Assembly: GCF_030253575.1 (NCBI RefSeq)
Contig: NC_080560.1
Location: 32,973,501-33,037,500, forward strand
Direction of reading: 5' to 3'
Length of the DNA stretch: 64,000 nucleotides
Source of the DNA: Rhododendron vialii
Lineage: Eukaryota > Streptophyta > Magnoliopsida > Ericales > Ericaceae
The notes under the pieces were generated by a model. That model searched no databases and was not told the DNA's origin. It saw only the letters and a list, made by a program, of their open reading frames with translations. The position numbers were made by a program, and so were the translations under genes. This document shows positions 21,845-34,559 of the stretch, in pieces. How positions within the stretch are numbered: position 1 is the stretch's first letter; each line of letters opens with the position of its first letter.

Positions 21845-22128
21845 CTCCCTCCTTCCATTTTTAAGTCTCTTGCTTTGTAATTTCAACTTATTAAACAGAC
21901 ATCATCATTACACCTTTCACATCAACTTTTACTTCTACTTTATCTCCTTTCCATCTATGAAAGTATCATCATTATATTTTTACTCACTAACTTTTCAAAA
22001 TGGAATATATTTTTAGGTCAAAATGGAAAATTCATCATCAACTTTTACCCACTAACTTTACAAAATGGACACTTATTAAAGCACAGCCCAAAATAGAAAA
22101 TTGGACTCTAAAAAAGGGACGGAGGGAG
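21845..22128. mobile_element. Stowaway MITE (Tc1/Mariner type)
   Basis: 284 bp with ends CTCCCTCCTTCC and (minus) CTCCCTCCGTCCC, flanked by TA at 21843-21844 and 22129-22130. This is the classic plant Stowaway end and target. It sits in an older repeat (21720-21840) related to the foldback at 63000-63732. Confidence 0.85.
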
Positions 22129-22378
22129 TATATATAAAGGGTGTAAAAAAAATTTTGTGTGCTGATATATTTAAAAAACGAAAAAAAATTCTTCATACGT
22201 CTTTTAATATAGTAATAAGAACCAAGGGCAACATGGTAAAAAATCAACCCATAATTCATTTTGATCATTTAGCTCCCAAACACTACTCATCTTCTAAAAT
22301 GTATTCTGCACATATCATCCAAATACTCACCAGGATTCAAAATACATTTTGACCAAAATACATTTTAACCGTAATCTA

Positions 22379-22522
22379 AAAAGCCAAAAAGTCATAAAGC
22401 CAAAAATGAGAAGCCAAAAAGTAGGCTTCCAAACACTCTACCAAATTCAAAATACATTCTGACTAAAAAGCCAAAAAGTCAAAAATGAAAAGCTAAAAAG
22501 TAGGTTCCGAAACACCCCAAGG
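22379..22522. repeat. Short direct repeats of AGCCAAAAAGT type
   Basis: Two diverged units, each with AAAGCCAAAAAGTCA, AAAAATGA, AAAAAGTAGG and TTCC(G/A)AAACAC. They look like the end of a DNA transposon with a GTGTTTGG-type terminus. No partner end was fixed. Confidence 0.4.
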
Positions 22523-22595
22523 AAGCTCCTGTTTTTTAAAGCATATGTATAATTTTATTTGTGAAGGCTCCTAGTGGTAAAAAGATTATTGGCCT

Positions 22596-22708
<113 letters not shown>

Positions 22709-23398
22709 CGATCCGGTTTTTTCATTGAAAGCAACATCGATTCGTGGCAATATATATGTTTCGGATATAGTACGTATACTATGATCCATATTAAACTAAG
22801 GCAACATCGAACCCATATGTTATAAAGTCAATTGAGACAACCAACATTCCTAATCACTAAACTCGCAAGATGAGTTTGGGACTTTCTTTTGAATCAAAGC
22901 AATAAATATTTTAGACCCATCATTTCTTTCGAATAGGAGCAACAAATGTTTTAGACCCGTCATATAAACTTGGTCTAATATTATTTTGAAATTTTCCATC
23001 CTCGATAGCCAGTAATCCTCTACTAAGAATCACTTTTCTAGTAACCAATAGCTTTCTACTAGGAGCTATATATAGTGGCCAATAGTCTCATTAACATATT
23101 AGAAACCACTTCCTTCGTTTACCAACATCAAACTTCTTGCTTTTGCTTAGGGTCTTTGTTTACCAACATCAAACTTCCTGCTTTTGCTTAGGGTCTTTAT
23201 AAATCGTTGTCTCGCTTTATGTGGCCAGTGGTTTAAACCCCCACTAGAAATCACTTTTTTTTTCCGATCTCATAAACTCAAATGCACACTTTCAAGTTCT
23301 TATACCCTAGTAATCAGTATTTTCATCTCACATGACTAGTAATCTAAATACCTACTAACCATCATGTGTTTTTCTCGTGTATTTAGTAATCATGAACC

Positions 23399-23402
<4 letters not shown>

Positions 23403-23494
<92 letters not shown>
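23403..23494. repeat. CT and TA microsatellites
   Basis: (CT)n at 23403-23436 followed by (TA)n at 23441-23494. The region 22730-24470 around it holds no recognised gene or element. Confidence 0.9.
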
Positions 23495-23496
<2 letters not shown>

Positions 23497-24471
23497 CCTC
23501 GAATCGATGTTACTTTCACTGAAAGAATTGGATAAATTCTATAGATCCAGAATTTACGTGTTGCCTCGGTCGGAAATATAAGGACAATATTTGCTTGATG
23601 AGTCCTTAACATTAATTTTTTTTGATAAGTCTCTCGGAAAGTTGGCATGCTAGAAAGGAAAAGTAAAATGCTATATGCATACAAGAGATGTGCAAGCTAA
23701 TTGTAAAACATCGAGGAGTTTGGGACTGAAGCCTATAAATTAGTCATCACAATGAACACTTAACTTTTGTGATTGAAGATCCCATGAAGAAGGTTCAATG
23801 GATAACAACGAAACTATAAGTTGACAAGAAACATCACGAAATTTTTATTGAGGGGTATTCTCTAGTCCCATTCCTATGTTGATAGTGATATTTATTGTGA
23901 CACTTGAGGAAGAGCTTAGTTCTGAATGAGTCCAAGACAAGTATTTTATGGGGTATTAGTCACAGATATCTCTGAAATTCTCACCTAAATAGGTGTGGTA
24001 ATGATCGGGGTCACTATTGTGGGAATATAAGCTACTCCCTAAAGACACTCATAATACAACATACATGCACATGACCTTAACGCGAAAACCAGGCTAGAAC
24101 CTAGGTGAATTGCCTGTACTGTGTGTGGAGTAAGAAGAAGTTTATCAAATGTACACCGATTTGTGACTCATCTTGATGTCTAAAAAAAAAAAATTTGATT
24201 AGAGTCATTCTATATATTTAAAATACCTTTTGAAATTCCTAAAAAAACAATTAAGTCAGATATCGCTAAGCCCTGGTATACCAAAGATTGAACAAATCGA
24301 TAAGCTCCTACTAACATCCAACGGATACTACGATTTTTTATGGATCCTTTTATGGATCCTTTGGATGAAGTGATTCAAGAGAAAAGAAAAAAAAAAGTTT
24401 TCTAGTCAAATTATTCATTTATCCTTTAGATTAATAGTTTTCTAGTCAAATTATTCACTTATTAATCTAAA

Positions 24472-24690
24472 TCCCATTATGAGCATAACTAAAACCCATT
24501 ATAAGTATAACAGAACCCAAACAAGACATAACCAAGGATTATTCAAAAAACCAACCAAGGCATAACAAAACCCAATCAAGGCATAACAAACAAATTATGT
24601 CTTGCTATGGTTCTGTTATGCTCATAATGGTTTTGGTTATGCTCATAACGGGTTTTGGTTATACTCATAATGATTTTGTTATACTAAAAA
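24472..24690. repeat. Foldback built of CATTATGAGCATAAC units
   Basis: Left arm has CATTATGAGCATAAC and CATTATAAGTATAAC; the right arm has the complement four times (GTTATGCTCATAATGGTTTT and variants). The arms face each other across about 80 bp. This is a small inverted repeat with about 22-bp internal units, just upstream of the CTF2-type gene. Confidence 0.65.
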
Positions 24691-24978
24691 TTACGGTGTT
24701 CCCAAAATAACTGAGGACACCGAAGTCATTGAAGTCATTTCCCATAAAAAAAAATAGTGAGATTTTATAAGATATGACTTCTCTTTCTTATCTCGTACTT
24801 TCTCATCATCTGAAAGGGCTGTTAATCTGATCGCTTTGCAGCCCAGCCGTTTAACCTCCACCACCCGTTTAATTCCATGGTTAAGAGTACGTAATCTTTA
24901 GTCCATATTCCTTCTTCAGTCCCTTCGTGTAGAGTAGACCATAGCAAACCCACCAATATCTCTCATTGCCCTTCAGTT

Positions 24979-27900
24979 ATGGTTCTACTTCTCCACTCTC
25001 CTCTCTCACCCCCTTCCGGCCCATCACTTTTTAGGCTGCAAACAACCCTTTATCAACACACCCATTACTCGTACCGGGTCCGAACCCGGACCCGATCCAT
25101 CCGCGTATCTGTCGCCGGAACTCCAGTTACTGATCGGAAGGAAGAACATGTAGTCATTGTTGGGGCCGGAATCGCTGGCCTCGCCACTGCTGTTTCGCTT
25201 CACAGGTTAGCTTCTGATCACAAATGCATCAAAAGTTGTTTTTTTTTATTTTTTAAAGAGGTGTTCGGTCAGCTTACGCAGCTCGACTAATCTGGAGACC
25301 ATAAATTCCGTCATTGTGTAATTGTGTTTTTTTGCTGTGAAATTTTGAAGGCTAGGAGTTAAGTCGGTGCTGCTGGAGCAGGGGGAGTCGCTGAGGACGG
25401 GCGGAACTTCACTCACACTGTTTAAGAATGGTTGGCGGGTATTGGATGCAATAGGGGTTGGGAACGATCTTAGGACCCAATTTCTTGAAATTCAAGGGTA
25501 TGTCTTCTTTCTATAGATTAATTGCAATTTTCAATCTATATATGTTACTTAGGACTCTCAAGGCATGTTGTTAGGGACTAGACTTCGGGTTGGTGTTGTG
25601 CGAGACGTTGGATTGTGCATCCGACGGCTCAGAACTCATCTTGGCAACCAACGATCGAGAGCTGTTCATTACTGAGATGAGATCCGAGTACGGTGTTACG
25701 CACACTGTTGCACAGCACCATCCCCAGTTCGTTTGTTAGGCGGAATTAATAATTAAAAATATGTTATTCAGCGAATATACTATTCTGCCGCCATAGTAGT
25801 GATTCAAGTTAATAAGACCACACATCCCATGGTGTTGAATATCCGACACTTTCGAGACATGTTTAATCTGGGTCATAAACATTTTAACCAAATATTACAC
25901 TGTATATTTGGTCACCTTAGATATATAGTCCATTATGATGCTCATATCCAATCAAAGAATGCATATCATGTATACATCTTTGCGTGTGGCTAAGAGCAGT
26001 GGCGACTCCAAAAGTGTGAGAGCATGGGATCATGCTTTACACCTTATGCAATCAAACAACCGATATCCAAAATTTATGCAATTCCCTTACCTAGTTATTA
26101 GACTTTCATGGTTTACACTGTAAGCAATATATTTGTAAATTAATCATATATTATACCAGATAACCATTTAAATAAGAGTTTCTCAATCCCAACTCATATT
26201 CTAAACATTTAATACTAACAATCCAAGAATACTCAAAATAAATCAGAGGAGCAAACATAGAATCTGTACCAATGGTTTAGTTTTTTATGCTAAATCTGCG
26301 TAAGATATGAGAGAGAAAACTGGCGAGGACTCTAATCGACTAAGCGATAAATGCACAAGGAAAAAAGGGGTAAAGAGGAACTGAGTTTTAGCTTATTCTG
26401 GCGATTTAATTTTGGTGGGTTTTTTTTTTTTATGGAAAATTATCTAGTGTGGTGACACCATCGAATGTGTCTGTCGTTTTTTCATATTATATTGAAAAAT
26501 TATCTAGTGAGGTGTCAACATAAAACTTTAATGGGGTCATTTATAAATTAGAAAAAAATTCAATATAATACTAGTAAAATTTGGCGTCCCATTAGCTAAG
26601 GGGGAGACATGCGCATATAGGTATGTATTTTGATATTAATTCAATCTCAAATCGATACATATAGACTCTTTTAAGGGGAGAATGGTAGTTGTCTGCCATT
26701 TATTTTTATTTTTATTTTCTAAAAATCCTTTTATGGTGTACTTGATTATCAGTTACTGTCTCAAGAATCTCATTTTACATAGATTGCCCACACGGCCACA
26801 CCCTTAAGGCTCAACTGATAAAGTTCATCGAGGCCATGATAAAGTACAGTGCATCTTCTTTTTTTTATAATTAGTTTCTAGTTTTTAGTGAGATGCCATT
26901 ATTGTCCACATTCTGAAGAAACACATTCCAGGTCTGAGAAACCAAAAATGTATAAATAAATATATCAAGGACAAGTTGTAAACAATCAAGTGATGCAAAA
27001 TTAATTATACTGTAGCTTTAATGCACATTATAGACCCCTAAATCTTGAAGATATGACCATTATCACCTGATTTTACAAAGACGTGATGGAGATCTGTGCA
27101 ATGCTTCTTTCTTTAGCACTAAGAACTGCACATCGCTAAAGCATCGTGTTAAACCAGAAAGGTTGAACTTTCAAACAAAGAACTGAGAGGGAACTTTCAA
27201 ATGAAGAACGGTAGGCAAAAGGTTGAGTATTTGGCGCATGAAAATGTTCGCATCTGTAACTTGTTTTTGCCATCTCACATCTAGTAGACTACTCTACCCT
27301 TTGTTATGCAGACACTTTATTTTGATGAGAGTGTTGTTTTTATATTCTATACTGGTTCATAAGTAAGCAGAATGGACCAATGTTAGGAGCATGAGGTGTA
27401 GCTATGGTTGAGGTTAACTAGTATGGAAACTCTGAAGCCATTCATGGGCTGCATATAAAGCATTAGATGGCACATTAGAATGTTCTATGAATGGCAGGGT
27501 AATTAGTGTTGACGGTTATTCATTTTGATTGCTGCACCTAAATACCAATTTACCTGGTTTGCCAAAGACCTCAGCAGAGGTCTATGTATGCAATGTGAGT
27601 ATGAGTAGTGGGAAAAGTACTTGAGGTGGTCCTCCGAGAATAAGTGTGTTAAGTGTGCCACCAAAATGTTAGGACTCGCATGACAGGTTAGATTAATTGC
27701 AATTTCAATCTATATATGTTTGGATTCTCATCAAAATTAAGTGTCTTGTAAAGGTATTCTTAGTGAGCTCGCTCATTTAGGTGATGAGCATGCCTCCAGA
27801 TGGAGTTCAATGGATGGCAGTTATGGTGGCTGCCTCAGTTGCTAAGGGATGGACATCCTCCTATAGCCTCCAGAGGTGGAGGACCTCCAAACACCCACAT

Positions 27901-30900
27901 GTAGCTCAGTTGATTTGGCTCAAGATACATAACAACACCAAAGACCCACATGTTAGTCTGTTTTTTGGTAACTTTGGGTGTTCTGGCTAGCTTGTGCACG
28001 TTATTATTGATTCTTGGGGGAGCTACCCCACTGTTTACCAGGGGGACCTAATCAAAACCAGGCCAAGCTCAGTATGGATTAGCCCCACAAGAGTGGATAA
28101 CATCTAGCAGGTTTCAAACTTAGAGACCTAGGAGGCAGCAAACCCCTACCTCCCAGACCTTGGCACCAGGCCAACCCCTTAGGGTTAAGAGCCACATGTA
28201 ACTAACTGAATATCGCAGAAGGTGTATTGTCTGAACTGAACTTATTTTATTGGGGTTCCCATGACATTTGAGTCATTTGACCAATTTACTGAACTCCGCA
28301 TGTGATTCAAGAGGTTTGAAACCAGAACATTGCCAATAGCAGAACTAATTTACAAAAAAAGTTTCAAGAAAGGAAATGAAGCCATGGCTATGGCCTATGG
28401 GAAGCAATTTTGTTGAAAATAAGTAGAAGAAAAAAGTCAATAAGAAAAGAGGGCGTTCTTTTCTTTACTTTTTTTCCTCTTTGGGTTTTTCTTTGCCTTG
28501 TTTTTCTCCTGAACTTTTCATGGCAAGGATGCTGGTAAAATCACAAGATGGAAGGGAGTTGCGCTCATTCAGGTTCAAGGATGAAGATGAAAGGTTACTA
28601 GTCAACTCCCTAATCTTAGTCATACCAAAGCATGCCAAACTTCTTTTTGATAAGTACGGTGATAACACAGCCAAGAGGTTCGCGCTGTGGAGAGGAGGAT
28701 ACTTCTGGAGACTCTTGCCGATCAACTGCCACCAGATTCAATCAGTTTTGGCTCCAAATTGAGAAAAATTGAAAGAAGTGAATCAGGTGGAACTTTGTTG
28801 GAACTCACAGATGGGTCAAGCATATCTGCAAAGGTGATTTTTCATTTTTCTGTTTGATATTTTTGTTTTGGGATAACTTAATTCATTCCGACAAAACAAG
28901 GCCAATGGCCAACACCAGCATCCACAAAACCAGAAGACACAATTACTCCGCCCACTCTGACACAGGACATGGCAGGGGAAAACCAGAAAGACAAAGCACC
29001 AAAAAAAAAAAAAACCCACCTCTAGAGTCTGGGCTACAGCTACTGATTACAATAGAACTACGTGAATACAACTATAGAGCTTAAGGCTTAAAAATTCTTG
29101 AAGTCCAATTCCAGCTGCTGCACCATTGTCTATTCTTAGCTTTGATCTCCATGGATCTCTAGGAGCTTAATTTGCCCTAACCCCCTCTACAATTAGCTTA
29201 GCAGTAGCTGCAGGGCTGGCTGCCTTGGTCTGCGTAATCCTAACATTCCATTTTCTCCACCAAATGTAAATCACTGTGTTAGAGTCAGTTTGTTTACTAA
29301 ATTTAATCTCTCTGCGGAGCTTATTTCAACTTATCAACAGAAAATTGGGAGAGAGTTTGCTATCACTACCTATCTGTGAGTTAGTTGTAACTTCTAACCT
29401 TAAAACTGGAGCCAATATGCATGGGTAGCTATAGGATGTGAAATGCTCATCGAGATGAGTCTTTGTTCAATATTTATTTGATTCTTTGTCTTATATTGTT
29501 ATTTTCTTCATTTAACTTCCGGGTATGGTACATTAGACTTGATTGTTTAATTCTTGAGCAAAATGATCCTATTCTTGGGTTCAAAATCTTCAACAGATAG
29601 TAATTGGCTGTGATGGGATACGCTCTCCAGTCGCTAAGTGGATGGGCTTCTCAGAGCCCAGGTACGTAGGTCATTGTGCTTTTCGTGGTCTTGGATTCTA
29701 CCCTAGTGGACAGCCATTTGAACCGAAAGTAAACTACATCTACGGAAGAGGATTGCGTGCTGGATTTGTTCCAGTTTCTGCAACTAAAGTTTACTGGTTC
29801 ATCTGCTTTAACAGCTCGACACCAGGTATAACTTCGTTATGCGTGAGATTATCCTAGAGGAGCTTTTACACTACATAAATAAACTACAATGGACCCGACT
29901 CATCATAGTCCGTGCTTTAAGTCTAATGAACAAGCCATGTTAGTAAACCTTCATTCATAGAGGGTGCTAGCCCCGTAGAATGGGAAGCTTTCTATGGATA
30001 GTCTCTAAACGTCGTGTCAAAATCACAGAGTTCATAGCTGTTTGTCCAGTGGCTTCTTCCCGGCAGTTTCTTATGCCTAGGAATGTCACTTCACTTCTAA
30101 TAAAGATTGGCCATTTTAAATTGGTTTTCTGCCTTCAGTTTTAGATTCACACAACCTAATTCTCCTCTGCTTTTGTTTCGTTCTAGATCCACTATTATTT
30201 ATCAAAAGTGCTTTTTTTGTTAAGTGCCAGACATATACATGGATACCCGTCAATGTTGTGCAAAATCCGGCGTGTTCTCATTGAATGCTACTTTCCTGAG
30301 TCAAATCGGCAAAGAATTCACCTAAAAGGATTTACCCCTTTTACGTAATGTTGGTTTTTTGTTATTCATGTACTGTTAAGTAGCCGAGGGAAAAGATTGT
30401 TCTAACAGTTTTAAACTTATCACATGGCAGGTCCAAAGATAACTGATCCGTCAGTGTTAAAGAAGCAAGCTACAGAAGCAGTACAAAACTGGCCCTCAGA
30501 GCTCTTGAACATAATAAATCTCACCCCAGATGACACAATCATTAGAACCCCATTGGTAGACAGGTGGCTCTGGCCTACCATAAGCCCTCCTGCTTCTTCC
30601 GGTAAAATCGTGCTGGTTGGTGACGCATGGCATCCAATGACTCCGAATCTCGGTCAAGGCGCTTGCTGTGCGCTGGAAGATGCAGTAGTTCTGGCAAGGA
30701 AACTGGCTAGTGCGATCAAGACTGGTTCTACTTCCGTTGAAGACGCTCTAAGATCTTACAGTAATGAAAGATGGCCCCGTATCTTTCCGTTGACGGTACG
30801 TGCAAATCTCGTGGGATCACTTCTGCAGTGGGATAATCCGGCAGTCTGTTCTGTTCGAAATAATGTTATCATACCCAAGGTTACGCTCGGACCTATGTTG

Positions 30901-30933
30901 GAGCATACTAACTTTGATTGTGAACCTCTATAG
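24979..30933 (+). CDS. CTF2A: FAD-dependent monooxygenase, CTF2/MO1 type
   Basis: Six exons: 24979-25205, 25351-25497, 28528-28593, 28671-28833, 29597-29825, 30431-30933. All introns are GT-AG and the frame is kept throughout, giving 444 aa. The N-terminal about 50 residues are rich in Ser, Thr and Arg with few acidic residues, as in a chloroplast transit peptide. The FAD-binding motif GAGIAGLATA starts at residue 62, and the second flavin motif, GDAWHPMTPNLGQGA, has Asp342. The fold is that of the UbiH/zeaxanthin-epoxidase-like flavin monooxygenases; the substrate of plant CTF2 proteins is not known to me. Intron 2 is 3.0 kb and holds a SINE; intron 4 holds a LINE relic. No break was seen, so the gene looks functional. 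The symbol is by family resemblance. Confidence 0.92.
27990..28187 (-). repeat. SINE in intron 2 of the monooxygenase gene
   Basis: Minus strand starts AACCCTAAGGGGTTGGCCTG (A-box-like, TTGGCCTGGTGCCAAGG) and has AGTTTGAAACCTGC (B-box-like), then a GC-rich body with paired GGGG/CCCC pieces. The layout resembles plant Au-type SINEs. Confidence 0.55.
28845..29290 (-). mobile_element. LINE 3'-end relic in intron 4 of the monooxygenase gene
   Basis: Minus strand translates in pieces to IWWRKWNV and a basic tail of the kind seen after the zinc-binding part of plant L1 ORF2 proteins (29180-29280), followed by T/G-rich DNA like an L1 3' UTR. Stops are present. Limits are rough. Confidence 0.4.
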
Positions 30934-31692
30934 TATGGCTGGAAATTCAGGTCTCGACACAATTTCAGGCTAACGTCTGATACCCAATATATTGTAAAGT
31001 TGTTTCTACAATTTTTTGTAAAAATGCTTTTGACTGTTACAAGTAAACTCCAAAACAGCTTTTCTGTTTGGATTTTAATTCGATAAATTTAGCACGAGAT
31101 ACGTATGAAAATTAAATAACTGAATCAGTGATTCTATGTTCTTCATTTACAGAAAATGGAAAATTAAAATTTAAAAAAAAAAAAGGCTTCCACATGAATG
31201 ACCATGTCCATGTATAATGGTGACTCTAGCTTATCTAAGAAATATATATCTTACAACCTTTCATCACTATTGTGGGTCTGGATCTGCGAAATGCTTTATG
31301 ATTTAGAGTACCTCGGCTCCAGGTCTGAAAGCCCGCTGATTGTGCCATTGTCATCAATATATCCATCAACTATTCAGGCTCCCAATTCTGGCAACAAATG
31401 GACCATCTTCATGCACCAAATCTACTGCTGTACGAGAAAGCAAATGGCCTTGGATTTCGGAAAAAAAGAAAAGTGCTCAAGCACCTAAACAGTGTTGACC
31501 AAGTTACTCAAAATATGAATAATCAAACTCGACTTACAAACATAATCAAGTTTGAACCGTGTCATGCTCTGATATCGTATTTTTTAACACAAAATGAGTA
31601 AAATGAAAAATAGCTAGTATATAAAGGAAAACACCGATACAAAGTAGGAAAGATAATAATGGTTCTCCAAGTCCATCCGCATATATAGAGTT

Positions 31693-32118
31693 GGAGGGAG
31701 GGGGGCTGCTGTCCCCTTAGGGGCAGCAGCGCGCTGCTGTCCCCGAATTCGGGGCCCACTCCGGTCTCGATCCGATGATCGGAAACGTTCACTTCGTAGA
31801 GCTCGTCGAGTAGAACAACTATGCAAAAAATCAGCTTAATTGGATATCATTAAGTACTTGATCGGAACCTTTTTATCTTAAAAAGAATGGATCCGAAACA
31901 CTGGATCAAATCCACTGTAACCCATGGACTAAGAGTTATATGGGCTCCGATCAGGTACTTAATGATATCCAATTAAGCTGATTTTTTGCATAGTTGTTCT
32001 ACTCGACGAGCTCTACAAAGTGAACGATTCAGATCATCGTAGCGAGACCGGAGTGGGCCCCAAAATTAGGGCAGCAGCACGCTGCTGTCTCCGAGGGGAC
32101 AGCAGCCCCCCCGCGTCC
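31693..32118. mobile_element. Foldback MITE with 9-bp target duplication (Mutator-like)
   Basis: 426 bp made of two inverted arms of about 190 bp around a short spacer. Ends read GGAGGGAGGGGGGCTGCTGT and, on minus, GGACGCGGGGGGGCTGCTGT. The 9 bp TATAGAGTT flank it on both sides (31684-31692 and 32119-32127). A 9-bp duplication is typical of Mutator-like elements. It has no ORF of its own. Confidence 0.8.
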
Positions 32119-32464
32119 TATAGAGTTAGCTAATTCAGAACATTGAGCTTGTCTTCATTTCTCAAAGTACGTAGGTATTAGGAGGCATCCAGAAAGAGAA
32201 TCTAATTAAGGACCAAGCCTTATTGTAGGCAAGCCGAAATTCATCCCATATGTCCACAAGCCTTAATGGCTAAACGCTAACACTAGTAATGACGGCATCC
32301 AGAAAAAGAAAACAATTAGGGACCAAAATAGCGCATTCAGACAAAAAGAGTTATCTAAAAAAGCAAACAAAGTGAAGACCAGAAAAGACTAGTTAATAAA
32401 GGGAGAAAGTGATTACAATTTCGTATAAAAAGGAGAAAATGCCAAATCTTTTGTCTGAGTCATA

Positions 32465-32710
32465 GTCGCAACAACAACAACAATAGAACCCATGTAGTCC
32501 CCAATCATTGGGGGTGTGGGCGAGGAGGATTGAAGATAGACCTAACCTTTGGCAATATGCACAAAGTGGCTGCTCTCAAAATCTTTCTTCCCAAAGTGAC
32601 ACCGACAACCTAGACCATACGGCAGCACATAGCAAGGTATGAGAAAGGTAGCCCGTCTGTTAGTCCAAGGCTTTACCCAAATGCTAGTTCGGTTACAGTA
32701 ATCTTGCTTC
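32465..32710. mobile_element. RTE-type LINE 3' relic
   Basis: A CAACAACAACAACAATAGAA tract next to CCCCAATCATTGGGGGTGTG and GAAGATAGACCTAACCTTTG closely resembles the common 3' end of plant RTE elements. No ORF remains. Orientation and limits were not settled. Confidence 0.5.
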
Positions 32711-33587
32711 GGCATTTAACATGATCAAGGGTTATAATCTCAGTTTATCGATTTTCCCTCACTTTACTATCAATATCTATTATATTATCATCCAGCCCTT
32801 ATTCCTAATCTATTTTCCTAGTTTGGTCACAAATCAACCTCAAACATACTCATACACGCACCATATTAATATCTGGGTTGCTTCAAAGATGTGCAGATTC
32901 TACCTTGTCATTTCGTGATACAGTGACTAGACAAGCCACCAGCAACATGCGTCCACTTTGTCCATTGAGCCTTGGCAAATGTCAATACTAATCTCTTACT
33001 CTATAGTCCATATGTATAGTGAAAGCTACCATTTGATCAAGACCTTTAGCAGATTGTTCCTATTATTCTAGTCCAATGTAATCCCGGATCATGCATGTTT
33101 TCTATAACTCCAGGCCAAGGTCTTTGCCAAATGGGATAGCACGTCCTCCCTTAACCATGATAAGACTCTCCACATTCTTTAGGTAAGAATTAAGTATTAG
33201 GAAAATTTAACGACTCATTGAAGACATATTGCAGTTAGATTAGTGTTTTAGTGGTTGTTCAGGTGTAAGTATTATTCAGATGTAATATGATCTTTTTAAC
33301 TCTTTTTTTTTCTTTTGATAACTCAAGCGTCCATGCTCACTTACACGCACCTCAACTAATCATAGGAGCCATCTTTTTAACTCTATAAACTAAAAAGTGA
33401 GAATCTAATGAGGAGCATCTGAATTTCCACTTCCCTGTGCATTCTAGAATCTCTGCCAAACACTCCAAACACAATTTAAGAATCCAAAATTAGGACTTGC
33501 CAACACCTTGGAACAAAGGCTCATTGAGCTGAGCTGTAAAAGTCATTTATCAAGTCATGATTACGAGAATCACACATATTTGGAAAT
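32711..33587. other. Intergenic, no gene seen
   Basis: AT-rich, with no recognised repeat boundary or coding exon. Confidence 0.4.
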
Positions 33588-33697
33588 TGATTTTAGCACT
33601 CCAAAAATTGATGGAGGGGCTCCAAAACAACGTCGTTTTGTGTATAAACACAGTTCAGTTTTGGAGCCCTTCCGTCAATTTTTAGAGTGCCAAAATC
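33588..33697. repeat. Small foldback MITE
   Basis: About 110 bp. Arms TGATTTTAGCACTCCAAAAA and, on minus, TGATTTTGGCACTCTAAAAA pair and continue through GGGCTCCAAAAC; the loop has CAACGTCGTTTTG, the same core as in the MULE ends at 14259 and 21399. Confidence 0.65.
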
Positions 33698-34121
33698 ACA
33701 ATCCCACATATATAGTTAAATATGACATCATCCTAATGTAACATGGAGAACAAAGATTCCAGTGTTCAATAGGATTGAGCTTTGGCTCTCCTGCGGTCTA
33801 ACCCTTTGAACCAGGTCCTTTGCCTCAATTCCTCTTATTCCCATCTCCTTTCGCAAAAAGTACGCAAGATAATACGCAAAATCACGCATTACTATAGTTA
33901 ACTGAACATGGTTTTTAATAATCTACAAAAATCAGACATCAAATGGGGTTGCGCGACAAACAACAAATCAATCAATAAATGGGTTCTCGCCTACAAAAAG
34001 AATATGAAATCAATTGGGGTTGCAAAAACAAATAACAAAGCAAATACAAATGGGTTCTCGTCTACCAAAAATCTGAAATTAATCAAACAGTGGGTTTAGA
34101 AACAAACATAAAAAGAAGATA

Positions 34122-34427
34122 CTAGAAGGGGTGACCTGGGGTGGAAAAGAACCAGAGGATGATGCCACAGAGGACGAGCAATAGAGGGATGAGATGGACG
34201 GCGGTCTCTGCCGATTTGAGGCGACTCCTCTCCTTGTTTGCCACGTAGGATTGGGGATTGTATTTGGGTAACTGGTCGGCGGCGGTGGTGGCCGATTCCG
34301 ACCTGAAACTTTGGTTAGACGGCGGGTGGTCGGAGTATTCGTCCGATACTCGGCTCCCACTCGACGAACGGTGCATATTACTGTAGTATTCGTCCGATAC
34401 TCGGCTACCACTCGACGAACGGTGCAT
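34122..34427 (-). CDS. Small single-pass membrane protein, hypothetical
   Basis: Single exon, 101 aa. The N-terminal part is polar, rich in Ser and Arg, and contains a 17-residue unit (MHRSSSGSRVSDEYYSN) that is repeated at once, the second copy again starting with Met. A basic stretch (KERSRLKSAE) precedes one C-terminal membrane segment, HLIPLLLVLCGIILWFF, and a six-residue tail. This fits a family of small plant proteins of unknown role with a conserved KxxSRLxxAE plus terminal membrane anchor. I chose the ATG at 34425-34427: a GA/CT microsatellite leader (34446-34470) lies just upstream and the longer frame is low complexity. Initiation at the second Met (34374-34376) would give 84 aa. 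Confidence 0.75.
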   Translation of the reverse strand: MHRSSSGSRVSDEYYSNMHRSSSGSRVSDEYSDHPPSNQSFRSESATTAADQLPKYNPQSYVANKERSRLKSAETAVHLIPLLLVLCGIILWFFSTPGHPF

Positions 34428-34438
34428 ATTACTGGGTG

Positions 34439-34470
<32 letters not shown>

Positions 34471-34559
34471 ATTGAACGCGTCTGATCGGTTGTAGTCGTT
34501 TTGGGCGGCTGGGTGATTCGGTTTTTAATTTTTACTCGGTTCGCAGAAACCTCCCGCAA

